Source of the DNA: Nocardioides sp. W7
Lineage (GTDB): Bacteria > Actinomycetota > Actinomycetes > Propionibacteriales > Nocardioidaceae
NCBI RefSeq assembly: GCF_022919075.1
Contig: NZ_CP095078.1
Location: 5,394,001 to 5,458,000, forward strand
Direction: 5' to 3'
DNA: 64,000 bases
The notes beneath the pieces are model-generated. The model was not told the origin of the DNA. It ran no database searches and worked only from the letters and a program-made list of their open reading frames with translations. A program made the translations under genes and the position numbers. This document shows positions 37,145 through 45,235 of this stretch, one piece after another (the first letter of the stretch is position 1; every line of letters starts with the position of its first letter).

Positions 37145-38386
37145 CTAGGGGTTCTCGGCCTGGCGGGCCCGGCGCCGCTGGAGAGCGGTCGCGAGCACCC
37201 CGCCGAGCAGGCCGCCGAGGCCGAAGGCGGTGACGGCATACACCGTGGTGTCGAGGACCAGCGGCCCGACGTCGGCCATCCGGCCCGGTCCGACCGCACC
37301 GCCCGCCATCGCCGCGAACAGCCCGAACAGCAGGCCCGCGAGCACCCCGCCGGCCAGGCCGCGGATGATCCCCTCGTCCCAGCGCGAGGTCGGCGCCTGC
37401 CGCTGCGAGCGCATCGTCGCGGCGAGGGCGACCAGCGGCGGCAGGACCATGAGGTACGCCGTCCAGACCGGCGGCGTGCCGTCGTCGGGCAGCGCCGCGA
37501 GCAGCGGGAACATCGGCAGCGGGCCCAGGGCCACCGCCGCCGGCGACACCAGGGTGCCCACGCCGACGGCGAAGCCCGGTCCGAGCAGGTAGGCGCCGGA
37601 GAACGCGACCGCGTTCGGCAGCACGGTGAGGCTGAGCAGCGTGAAGACGGTGGCGTCGCCCGCGTCGGTGTGCAGCTGCGACATCACGTTGACGGCGGTG
37701 TCGAGATCGACGACGAGCGCCGCGACCAGCACCAGGCCGGCCACGAGGAACCAGCCGAGGAGGATCCGCCGACAGGTGGCGGCGGCCTCGCGGAGCGCGA
37801 TCGGGACGAACGCCGCCCAGATCGCCGCCCGCCCGGAGCCGACCGCGACGGCCGCGCCGCCGACGACGAGGCACAGCAGCACCGACCACACGATCGGCCG
37901 GGCGAGCGACGGCGACGTGGCGGGAGTGGCGGCGAGCGTGTGGGTGACGGCGACCACGACGGCGTACCCGGCGGCGAAGAGCGAGGCGGCCACCGGCACC
38001 GTCAGGTCCCGCTCACCGTCGGCGATCGCGTCCGCGTCGGGACCGTGCCCGGAGACCGAGTCCCCCACCCGGATCCCGAGCCGCCAGATGGTCCACGCGA
38101 CCACCAGCGTCAGACCGAGAGGTACGACGCTCACCGGCGTGCCCTGCACCGTGATGCCCGACCCGTGGCCCATCAGCCAGCCGAGCGCACCGACCTGCAG
38201 GGCGTCACGAGGCTCCCCGTGCGCCCCCGCGTCGGTCAGGAACCAGCCGGCGACCCCGACGGCCAGGCAGACGACGAGGGTCGACGCGGCGGCAATCACT
38301 CCGCCGAGGGTGGCCAGCAGGGCGAGTGGGCGGCGGTGTCGCAGGTCGTCCCGGCTGCGGGTCAGGTCGGGAAGCACGGAGGTCAT
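37145..38386 (-). CDS. perM: PerM-like (DUF6350) multi-span membrane protein
   Basis: 413 aa with about nine hydrophobic segments, starting at ATG 38384-38386 (MTSVLPDLTRSRDDLRHRRP). The family DUF6350 includes mycobacterial PerM, a membrane protein linked to cell division and persistence, whose gene also lies directly before purN and purH; the same order here supports the assignment. Sequence conservation was judged by eye only. It is the first gene of the perM-purN-purH set and is divergent from the sigma-like fusion gene. Confidence 0.75.
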   Translation of the reverse strand: MTSVLPDLTRSRDDLRHRRPLALLATLGGVIAAASTLVVCLAVGVAGWFLTDAGAHGEPRDALQVGALGWLMGHGSGITVQGTPVSVVPLGLTLVVAWTIWRLGIRVGDSVSGHGPDADAIADGERDLTVPVAASLFAAGYAVVVAVTHTLAATPATSPSLARPIVWSVLLCLVVGGAAVAVGSGRAAIWAAFVPIALREAAATCRRILLGWFLVAGLVLVAALVVDLDTAVNVMSQLHTDAGDATVFTLLSLTVLPNAVAFSGAYLLGPGFAVGVGTLVSPAAVALGPLPMFPLLAALPDDGTPPVWTAYLMVLPPLVALAATMRSQRQAPTSRWDEGIIRGLAGGVLAGLLFGLFAAMAGGAVGPGRMADVGPLVLDTTVYAVTAFGLGGLLGGVLATALQRRRARQAENP

Positions 38387-38456
38387 GGTCGATCCATCAT
38401 GACCGTCCGATCCGGGGCTTCGGAGCCGCCACGCCGTCGCGTACCGTGGTCTGGCC

Positions 38457-40301
38457 ATGAGGGACCCAGAGGAGTTCGACGCGTGCTACCAGGCCGCCCG
38501 GACCAGGCTGCTGCTGCAGACCTACGCGCTCACCGGTGACCTCCCTGCGGCCCGGTCCGCGGTCAACGACGCGTTCGCCGTCGCGTGGCACCACTGGCGC
38601 AAGGCGAACCGGCACGGCGACCCCGAGTCCTGGATCCGGCCGATCGCCTGGTCGCACGCCCAGCGGCGGCACAGCGCCCGGATCTGGCACCGCGAGAAGG
38701 GCCTGGCCCCGGAGGCCCAGGCCACCCTCGAGGCCCTGGGGAAGCTGAGCGTCGACCAGCGCAAGATCCTGCTGCTGACCGTCCTCGCCACCGGCACCCT
38801 GGCCGACTTCGCCCGCGAGGTGGGGCTGACCCGCGAGGACGCCGAGCGGGAGCTGCAGACGGCCACCTCCCAGCTGGCGATCCACCTCGACCTCGGCACC
38901 CCGGTCGCGCGGGCCCTGTTCGACCCGCTCGCCGACATCGTCGCCGACGTACGGCTCCCCCGGGCGTCGATCCTGCGGCGGGCCGGCGCCGCGCGGCGCC
39001 GTACCCACACCGCCGTCGGCGTGGTCGTGGCCGTCGCCGCCCTGGTCGTGACCGGCACCGTCGTGACCGACACCGACGGCGTCCACCCCACCCTGGACCG
39101 CGATCTGCAGACGGCCGGCCAGCAGGGGCCGCGGACCGAGGCGCCGCCACCCCCGCCGCCCCTCTCGGAGGAGGCGCTGCTCTCCGTCGAGCAGGTCGCC
39201 GACGTGGTGCCCGGTCGCGCGTGGACCGAGGGCAGCACCCACGACAACACCGCCGGCGACGGCCTGGTGCTGCCCTGCCAGCTCGCGCGGTACGCCGACT
39301 CCCGCGGCTCGACCGCCCTGGTCCGCGACTTCGCCACCGCCCCGCTGCCCCGCGAGCCCGCCCGCTCGACCACCCAGCTGGCCGAGGCCTCCGCGTCCGA
39401 GGAGGCGGCCCACCGAGCGTTCCGCACCAGCCTGCGCTGGTTCGCCGGCTGCACCGAGGACCGCACCCAGCTGCTGACCACCCAGCGGGTCCTCGGCGTC
39501 GGCGACGAGGCGATGGTGCTGACCCTGCGACGCTGGGGCGCTGGGGCGACGACCCTGGTCGCCGCGGTCGCCCGGACCGGGCAGCTGACCACCACGACGG
39601 TGACCTCCGTCGCCGGCACCGAACGGGCGCGGCCCCGCTCGGCGGCGCAACTGCTGGGCACGGCGGTCGCCGACCTGTGCACCCTCCCCGACGCCGGCGG
39701 GTGCGGCTCCGCTCCCGAGCTGAAGGACGTGCCGCCGCTGCCGGTCGGGGTGGTGCCCGCCATGCTCGACACGGTCGACCTGCCGCCGGTGAGCAACGTC
39801 AGGCGGCGCACCTGGGCCGGCACGGAGCCGCGCCAGGCCCGGACGAACCTCGCGGCGACCCGGTGCGACGACGCGAGGTTCCGCGGCGCCGGCTGGTCGA
39901 CCAACCTCACCCGCACCTTCCTGATCCCGGGCGCGAAGCTGCCGGCGGAGTTCGGGCTCACGCAGACCGTCGGTGCCCTGTCGAAGCGACGGGCGCGGGC
40001 GTTCGTGGAGGACGTCCGCCAGTCGGTGCGCGCCTGCCCCGAGGAGCAGCTGGGCACCGACGTCCGGCAGGTCGCCGACCGACGCTCCGCCGACGAGGAC
40101 CTCACCGCGTGGCAGGTGTCGACGGAGGTCTCCGACGACCGCTCGGTGGAGTACCGGATGGCGATCATCCGGACCGGCACGGCGGTCGCACAGATCGCCT
40201 ACATCCCGTCAGCGGACGTGCGGATGACCGACGACGCGTTCGTCGCCCTGGCCGAGCGTGCGCTCCAGCGGCTGCCGCGGCTCCCCCGACCCGGCCGCTG
40301 A
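38457..40301 (+). CDS. Sigma factor-like domain fused to a membrane-anchored sensor
   Basis: 614 aa. Residues 1-145 look like a SigE-family ECF sigma factor: region 2-like (FDACYQAARTRLLLQTYALTG, VNDAFAVAWHHWRK, PESWIRPIAWSHAQRRHSAR) and region 4-like (LGKLSVDQRKILLLTVLATGTLADFAREVGL). A basic stretch and one membrane segment (about 185-203) follow, then ~410 residues outside the cell containing two related halves, each with paired cysteines and a W-x-x-x-L/F-x-x-C-like core, resembling PknH-type sensor domains. It looks like the neighbouring sigma gene and its membrane partner joined in one chain. Region 4 is divergent, so DNA binding is not certain. The function is unknown. Confidence 0.75.
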   Translation: MRDPEEFDACYQAARTRLLLQTYALTGDLPAARSAVNDAFAVAWHHWRKANRHGDPESWIRPIAWSHAQRRHSARIWHREKGLAPEAQATLEALGKLSVDQRKILLLTVLATGTLADFAREVGLTREDAERELQTATSQLAIHLDLGTPVARALFDPLADIVADVRLPRASILRRAGAARRRTHTAVGVVVAVAALVVTGTVVTDTDGVHPTLDRDLQTAGQQGPRTEAPPPPPPLSEEALLSVEQVADVVPGRAWTEGSTHDNTAGDGLVLPCQLARYADSRGSTALVRDFATAPLPREPARSTTQLAEASASEEAAHRAFRTSLRWFAGCTEDRTQLLTTQRVLGVGDEAMVLTLRRWGAGATTLVAAVARTGQLTTTTVTSVAGTERARPRSAAQLLGTAVADLCTLPDAGGCGSAPELKDVPPLPVGVVPAMLDTVDLPPVSNVRRRTWAGTEPRQARTNLAATRCDDARFRGAGWSTNLTRTFLIPGAKLPAEFGLTQTVGALSKRRARAFVEDVRQSVRACPEEQLGTDVRQVADRRSADEDLTAWQVSTEVSDDRSVEYRMAIIRTGTAVAQIAYIPSADVRMTDDAFVALAERALQRLPRLPRPGR

Positions 40302-40305
40302 GCCC

Positions 40306-41097
40306 TCAGCGCCCGAGCAGCCCAGGCAGCCCGGGCAGCAGACCCTGGACGAGGTCGTACGTCGCCCGGTCGGCCGCGGCGACCAGCCCGGACGGGAGCG
40401 GCGCCTGGGCGTCGTACGCCTCGCCGGCGAAGGTGCCGACGAAGCCGCCGGCCTCCGAGAGCAGCAGCGACCCCGGCGCGTGGTCCCACGGCTTGGTGCC
40501 ACGGTAGAGCGCGTAGTCGGCCTCGCCCTCGACCAGCTTCGGGTAGTCCACCCCGCAGCAGACCCAGGTGAGCTCCAGCTCCCGCAGCGTGCCGAGGGCG
40601 CGACCCAGCCAGCTGCGCCGCGAGGTCACGCCGCGCAGGCCGTCCCCCAGCGGCGGGCGCTGGAGGCGTACGCCGTCGCGCCAGGCGCCCGCGCCGCGCT
40701 CGGCGACGTACGCGACGCGGTGCTGCGGCTGCCAGATCCAGCTCCGGACCACGACGCCGGCGCGGAGCTCGGCCGCCATCACGGCGTGGTCGGGCGAGCC
40801 GTGCACGAAGTTGCGGGTGCCGTCGACGGGGTCGACGGTGAACGCGTGCTCGGCGGTGCGGAAGCGCTCCAGCAGTCCGGGGTCCTCGGCGGCGGCCTCC
40901 TCGCCGAGGACCAGGGCGTCCGGGTACGCCGCGGTCAGCGCCGCGGTGATCAGCACCTCCGCCTCCCGGTCGGCCACCGTCACCAGGTCGCCCGGCCCCT
41001 TCTCCGAGACCTGGTCGTCGTCCAGCGCCCGGAACCTCGGCTCGATCACCTCGGCGGACACGTCCCGCAGCAGGGTCAGCACCTCGTCGCTCTGCAC
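40306..41097 (-). CDS. Inositol monophosphatase family phosphatase
   Basis: 263 aa, normal length. Metal-binding motifs are intact: GEEAA near residue 64, DPVDGTRNFVHG near 90 and WDHAPGSLLLSEAGG near 208. The family removes phosphate from myo-inositol phosphate, histidinol phosphate, fructose bisphosphate or PAP; in actinobacteria inositol is needed for mycothiol and phosphatidylinositol. Which substrate is used is not visible. The start is GTG at 41095-41097. It is convergent with the sigma-like fusion gene (four bases apart) and divergent from the ECF sigma gene. Confidence 0.88.
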   Translation of the reverse strand: MQSDEVLTLLRDVSAEVIEPRFRALDDDQVSEKGPGDLVTVADREAEVLITAALTAAYPDALVLGEEAAAEDPGLLERFRTAEHAFTVDPVDGTRNFVHGSPDHAVMAAELRAGVVVRSWIWQPQHRVAYVAERGAGAWRDGVRLQRPPLGDGLRGVTSRRSWLGRALGTLRELELTWVCCGVDYPKLVEGEADYALYRGTKPWDHAPGSLLLSEAGGFVGTFAGEAYDAQAPLPSGLVAAADRATYDLVQGLLPGLPGLLGR

Positions 41098-41145
41098 CCC
41101 GTGAACCTACCGACCGCGCGGTGCGGTCTAGACGCCCCGGTCGTG

Positions 41146-41175
41146 TGCAACCGTGGCGCCACCTGGGGCGTATCC
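41146..41175 (+). promoter_or_regulatory. Candidate ECF-type promoter
   Basis: TGCAACC (41146-41152) and CGTATCC (41169-41175) are 16 bases apart, 45 bases before the ECF sigma gene. A CAACC-type -35 with CGT-type -10 is the style of ECF promoters, so autoregulation is possible. Confidence 0.4.
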
Positions 41176-41220
41176 ACTCCGACAAGCACCACGAGGACCC
41201 CCACAGACGGGAACGAGGAG

Positions 41221-41727
41221 ATGGACGAACGCGAGTTCGACGACTTCTACACCGCGTCGTTCACCCGCATCGTCGGCCAGCTCTACGCGATGATCGGGAG
41301 CCGCGACGAGGCTCAGGAGTGCGTCCAGGAGGCATTCGTGCGCGCCTGGGCCCACCGCCGCAAGCTCGAACGGGCCGAGCACCCCGAGGCCTGGGTGCGG
41401 ACCACGGCGTACCGCCTCGCGGTCAGCCGCTGGCGCCGTACCGTCCGGGCCCGCCGCCCGGAGGACCGGGCGCTGGGCGCGCTCACCGAGACCGCGGCAC
41501 CGAGCGAGAGCCACGTCGCGCTCGTGACGGCGCTCAAGCAGCTGCCCGAGGCCCAGCGCCAGGCGCTGGTGCTGCACCACATCGCGGACATGTCCGTGCA
41601 CGACGTCGCCCGTGAGGTCGGCGTCCCCGAAGGCACCATCAAGGCTCGGCTCAGCCGCGGCCGGGCTGCCCTCGCCGCGCTGCTCTCCGACGACGGGGGC
41701 CTCCAGGAAGGAGCCAGTCATGCCTGA
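41221..41727 (+). CDS. ECF RNA polymerase sigma factor, SigE family
   Basis: 168 aa. Region 2 spans about residues 4-75 (FDDFYTASFTRIVGQLYAMIG, DEAQECVQEAFVRAWAHR, PEAWVRTTAYRLAVSRWRR) and region 4 about 102-155 (LKQLPEAQRQALVLHHIADMSVHDVAREVGVPEGTIKARLSRGR). It directs RNA polymerase to a small regulon. GAGGAG precedes the ATG. The next gene starts before this one ends (eight-base overlap) and encodes a membrane protein, so the pair is likely sigma factor and controlling partner. A candidate ECF-type promoter lies upstream. Confidence 0.92.
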   Translation: MDEREFDDFYTASFTRIVGQLYAMIGSRDEAQECVQEAFVRAWAHRRKLERAEHPEAWVRTTAYRLAVSRWRRTVRARRPEDRALGALTETAAPSESHVALVTALKQLPEAQRQALVLHHIADMSVHDVAREVGVPEGTIKARLSRGRAALAALLSDDGGLQEGASHA

Positions 41728-42529
41728 CCTCGACGACGACCTCTTCGCCACCTTCAAGACCCAAGGATCCCCCGTGAACCCCCTGCCCGCTTCCGAGGTA
41801 CGCCGACGCGGCGACCGGATGCGGCGACGCAACAACACCCTGGCCGCGGTCGGCGGTGTCGCCGCCGCCCTCGTCGTGATCGCGACGCCGCTCGCGGTGG
41901 TCGCCAACCAGTCCTCCCCGGAGAAGCCCGATCCCCCGATCGCCACCCAGCCGACCCAGGTCGACTGGCTCCAGGAGATCCCCGGGACGGTGGACGTCTC
42001 GCTGGGCATCCAGGGCGCCAATGCCGCCCAGGACCCGGAGCCGACCGACCAGCCCGGCGTCATCGACATCGAGGTGTGCGGCGAGACCGCCTTCGCCGCC
42101 GCGGCCGGAACGGTCGACGTGGCGGGCGCGACGTACGTGGAGCTCGGCACCGAGCACTCCGTGGGCCGCACCCTCGCCGTCTACCCCGACGGCACGGCGG
42201 CGCAGGAGGCGGCCGCCCGGCTACGCGACGCGGCCGACCGCTGCACCTCTGCGCCCGGCACGGGAGAGGGCGACACCGTGCGCTTCGAGGTGTCCGGCGG
42301 TCAGCTCGCGGCCGACGAGTCGTTCGTGGTGACCCGGGGCGTCTACGGCGCCGGCGACGACTTCCCGACCCAGGGGGTGGACCACTACGTGGTGGCCCGA
42401 ACGGGCAACGCGCTGCTGGTCACCCTCACCGAGGGCGTCGCCGCCAACGACCAGCAGGTGCAGGCCGAGCAGGACGCGGTCGCCGACCTGGTGGCGACGA
42501 TGTCGGCCTTCTCCCCCGAGGCCGACTGA
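41720..42529 (+). CDS. Membrane partner (possible anti-sigma or sensor) of the ECF sigma factor
   Basis: 269 aa. A short cytosolic part (1-38; DLDDDLFATFKTQGS and a basic RRRGDRMRRRNN) precedes one membrane segment (about 40-62) and a ~205-residue domain outside the cell with two cysteines (VCGETAF, DRCTSAPG). No zinc anti-sigma motif (HxxxCxxC) is present. The gene overlaps the sigma gene by eight bases and has GGAAGGAG upstream, so both are made together. By context it may bind and hold the sigma factor at the membrane; that is inference. Its layout mirrors the C-terminal two thirds of the fusion protein at 38457-40301. Confidence 0.65.
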   Translation: MPDLDDDLFATFKTQGSPVNPLPASEVRRRGDRMRRRNNTLAAVGGVAAALVVIATPLAVVANQSSPEKPDPPIATQPTQVDWLQEIPGTVDVSLGIQGANAAQDPEPTDQPGVIDIEVCGETAFAAAAGTVDVAGATYVELGTEHSVGRTLAVYPDGTAAQEAAARLRDAADRCTSAPGTGEGDTVRFEVSGGQLAADESFVVTRGVYGAGDDFPTQGVDHYVVARTGNALLVTLTEGVAANDQQVQAEQDAVADLVATMSAFSPEAD

Positions 42530-42532
42530 CCC

Positions 42533-42596
42533 CGTCGAGTGACATGGAATGGCCCCCAGAACCCGGGTTCTGGGGGCCACCACATGTCACTCGACG
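42533..42596. terminator. Bipartite palindrome after the ECF operon
   Basis: Outer arms CGTCGAGTGACATG (42533-42546) and complement (42583-42596), and inner arms GGCCCCCAGAACCC (42551-42564) and complement (42565-42578) with no loop, separated by four-base internal mismatches. It starts three bases after the stop of the membrane partner gene, in the gap with convergent sucD. Confidence 0.65.
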
Positions 42597-42600
42597 AAGC

Positions 42601-42638
42601 ACGACGGCCCCCGGCGATCGCTCGCCGGGGGCCGTCGT
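42601..42638 (-). terminator. Hairpin terminator after sucD
   Basis: Perfect 17-base arms ACGACGGCCCCCGGCGA and complement around a four-base loop, 13 bases past the sucD stop on the minus strand. Confidence 0.75.
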
Positions 42639-42651
42639 ACGGGCTCGTGGA

Positions 42652-43533
42652 TCAGAGAGTCTTGAGGATCTCTCGCATTAGCTCGGCGGTCTCGGACGGC
42701 GTCTTGCCGACCTTCACGCCGACGGCCTCGAGGGCCTCCTTCTTCGCCTGCGCGGTGCCGGAGGAACCCGACACGATCGCCCCGGCGTGACCCATCGTCT
42801 TGCCCTCGGGGGCGGTGAAGCCCGCGACGTAGCCGACGACCGGCTTGGTGATGTTGTCCTTGATGTACGCCGCGGCGCGCTCCTCGGCGTCGCCGCCGAT
42901 CTCGCCGATCATCACGATCGCCTTGGTCTCGGGGTCCGCCTCGAAGGCGGCGAGGGCGTCGATGTGCGTGGTGCCGATGATCGGGTCGCCGCCGATGCCG
43001 ATGGCGGTCGAGAAGCCGTAGTCCCGCAGCTCGTACATCATCTGGTAGGTCAGGGTGCCCGACTTGGAGACCAGGCCGATGGGGCCCTTGCCCGCGATGG
43101 TGTGCGGGGTGATGCCGGCCAGCGACTCCTCCGGCGAGATGATGCCGGGGCAGTTCGGGCCGATCATCCGGGTCTTCTTGCCGTCGAGGTAGGCGAAGAC
43201 CTCGGCGCTGTCCTGGACCGGGACGCCCTCGGTGATGACCACGAGCAGCGGGATCTCCGCGTCGATGGCCTCGATGCAGGCGTCCTTGGTGAAGGCGGGG
43301 GGCACGAAGGCGACCGACACGTCGGCGCCCGTGGCCTCGATGGCCTCCTTGACGGTGCCGAAGACCGGCAGCTCCTTGCCGTTCAGCTCCACGGTGGTGC
43401 CCGCCTTGCGAGCGTTGACACCGCCGACGATGTTCGAGTCGGCCTGGAGCATCAGGGTGGTGTGCTTGGAGCCCATCCCACCGGTGATGCCCTGGACGAT
43501 GATCTTGGAGTCCTTGTTGAGGTAGATCGTCAT
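42652..43533 (-). CDS. sucD: Succinyl-CoA synthetase alpha subunit
   Basis: 293 aa, normal length. The CoA-binding Rossmann region reads IIVQGITGGMGSKHTTLML, GPNCPGIISPEES is the family landmark and GKTMGHAGAIVSGSSGTA contains the histidine phosphorylated during catalysis. With SucC it makes ATP or GTP from succinyl-CoA in the citric acid cycle, and here also receives succinyl-CoA from methylmalonyl-CoA mutase. The ATG at 43531-43533 has GGAG upstream. It follows sucC by 19 bases in one operon and is followed by a strong hairpin. Confidence 0.97.
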   Translation of the reverse strand: MTIYLNKDSKIIVQGITGGMGSKHTTLMLQADSNIVGGVNARKAGTTVELNGKELPVFGTVKEAIEATGADVSVAFVPPAFTKDACIEAIDAEIPLLVVITEGVPVQDSAEVFAYLDGKKTRMIGPNCPGIISPEESLAGITPHTIAGKGPIGLVSKSGTLTYQMMYELRDYGFSTAIGIGGDPIIGTTHIDALAAFEADPETKAIVMIGEIGGDAEERAAAYIKDNITKPVVGYVAGFTAPEGKTMGHAGAIVSGSSGTAQAKKEALEAVGVKVGKTPSETAELMREILKTL

Positions 43534-43552
43534 GTTGTCAGGTCTCCGTTTC

Positions 43553-44719
43553 TCAGACGTTCGCCAGCTCGGCGGCCTTGTCGGCCGCGCCATCCATGGT
43601 GTCGACCTGCGTCACGAGCGGGTGGTTCAGCTCGTTCAGGATCGCGCGACCCTCCTCGACGTTGTTGCCGTCGAGGCGGACGACCAGCGGCTTGGTGGCG
43701 CTGTCGCCGAGGATCTCCAGGGCACCCTTGATGCCGTTGGCGACCTCGTCGCACGAGGTGATGCCACCGAAGACGTTCACGAACACGCTCTTGACCTGCG
43801 GGTCGTTGAGGATCACGTCGAGGCCGTTCGCCATCACGGTGGCGTTGGCGCCGCCGCCGATGTCGAGGAAGTTGGCCGGCTTCACGCCGCCGTGCGCCTC
43901 ACCGGCGTACGCGACGACGTCCAGGGTCGACATGACCAGGCCCGCGCCGTTGCCGATGATGCCGACGGCACCGTCGAGCTTGACGTAGTTGAGGCCGAGG
44001 TCCTTGGCCTTCGCCTCGAGCGGGTCGGCCTCCTCGCGGATCTCGAACTCCGCGTGGTGGGGGTGCCGGAACTCGGAGGCGTTCTCGTCGAGCGAGACCT
44101 TGCCGTCGAGAGCCTCCAGCTTGTCGCCCTCCAGGCGAGCCAGCGGGTTGACCTCGACGAGGGTGGCGTCCTCCTCGACGTAGACCTGCCACAGCTTCTG
44201 GACCATCTCGATGGCCTGGTCGCGCAGCTCCGCGGGGAACTTGGCCTCGTCGACGATCGCCGCAGCCTTCTCGGGGGTGACCCCCTCGAGCGCGTTGATC
44301 GGGATCTGGCGGACGGCCTCGGGGTTGGTCTTGGCGACCTCCTCGATCTCCACGCCGCCCTCGACCGACGCGATGCACAGGTGCGATCGGTTCGAGCGGT
44401 CGAGCAGGAAGGAGAAGTAGTACTCCTCCACCGGCGGGGTGGCCGGCGTGACCAGCACCCGGTTGACCGTGAGGCCCTTGATCTCCATGCCGAGGATGTT
44501 GGAGGCGTGCTCGAAGGCCTCGTCGGCGGTCTTGGCGAGCTTGACGCCGCCAGCCTTGCCGCGGCCGCCGGCCTTGACCTGCGCCTTGATGACCGTCACG
44601 CCGCCCAGCTTCTCGGCAGCGGCCTTGGCGGCCTCCGCGGTCTCGACGACGACTCCCAGAGTCGTTGCCACACCATGCTTGGCGAAGAGCTCCTTCGCCT
44701 GGTACTCCATCAGGTCCAC
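43553..44719 (-). CDS. sucC: Succinyl-CoA synthetase beta subunit
   Basis: 388 aa. The ATP-grasp N-terminal half begins with DLMEYQAKELFAKHGV, and VIKAQVKAGGRGKAGGVKLA binds the nucleotide. LEVNPL-like LVEVNPLARLEGDKLEALD and the C-terminal NFLDIGGGANATVMANGLDVIL and FVNVFGGITSCDEVA are family marks. I chose GTG at 44717-44719, three codons before the first ATG, because V-D-L-M-E-Y-Q fits the usual family start. It is the first gene of sucCD; the promoter should lie in the 516-base gap upstream. Confidence 0.96.
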   Translation of the reverse strand: MDLMEYQAKELFAKHGVATTLGVVVETAEAAKAAAEKLGGVTVIKAQVKAGGRGKAGGVKLAKTADEAFEHASNILGMEIKGLTVNRVLVTPATPPVEEYYFSFLLDRSNRSHLCIASVEGGVEIEEVAKTNPEAVRQIPINALEGVTPEKAAAIVDEAKFPAELRDQAIEMVQKLWQVYVEEDATLVEVNPLARLEGDKLEALDGKVSLDENASEFRHPHHAEFEIREEADPLEAKAKDLGLNYVKLDGAVGIIGNGAGLVMSTLDVVAYAGEAHGGVKPANFLDIGGGANATVMANGLDVILNDPQVKSVFVNVFGGITSCDEVANGIKGALEILGDSATKPLVVRLDGNNVEEGRAILNELNHPLVTQVDTMDGAADKAAELANV

Positions 44720-45235
44720 TGATCCACCAGTCTCTAGTCGCGGATATCCCACGGGACGATAGCCCTGTCGGGTCGTCCTCGATAAGGCCGGAGGCACCGA
44801 CGTGATAGAGGACATACCCAGGCCGGGTAACCGCCCGGCCGCCGTCGTACGCACCTGGCGGTGCTCGGTCGGCGGGTGGGAAGACCGCCGGGTCCGGAGC
44901 TCTTGGTCAGATCCGGAGGGCAGACGGCTCAGCCGTCTTCCGAGCCGGGCGGCGCGGACCCAGCAGCTTTCCCAGTCACCCTGTTCAGGGCGGCGCACCG
45001 GAGGCCCCCGAGGCCGCGAGTGGGACGGTCCCGGATGACCCACAACACGTCGTACCCGTGATCGCGCTCACGGGACCACCTCGCTGACCTGCGAAAACAC
45101 TCAAACCGCCTCCCGTCGGTCGCCACTTCCTCCACAATCCGAGGTGCGCCCAGTTTCAACGACCGAGACCCATCCGTTACAGTCTGGGGCGCTTGTCAGA
45201 CCTCGCGAAACGACATCTCCGGAGCGACTTGATCC
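44720..45235. other. 516-bp divergent gap between sucC and the M23 peptidase gene
   Basis: No convincing gene is present; short open frames on both strands have no ribosome site or familiar sequence. It holds an eight-base hairpin AGACGGCT / AGCCGTCT around one base (44932-44948) and the promoters of both flanking genes. I looked for a c-di-AMP riboswitch, which often precedes cell-wall hydrolase genes in this phylum, and could not match its core. Confidence 0.5.
45154..45183 (+). promoter_or_regulatory. Candidate housekeeping promoter for the M23 peptidase
   Basis: TTTCAA (45154-45159) and TACAGT (45178-45183) are 18 bases apart and 53 bases before the ATG, close to the -35/-10 pattern of the main sigma factor. 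Confidence 0.35.

Noticed and set aside
44802..45061. Short open frames between sucC and the M23 gene
   Set aside because: No ribosome site, no familiar sequence, arginine/serine-rich composition typical of spurious GC-rich frames.
44720..45235. Possible c-di-AMP (ydaO-type) riboswitch before the M23 peptidase
   Set aside because: The place is right for this phylum, but I could not line up the conserved ydaO core segments in order.
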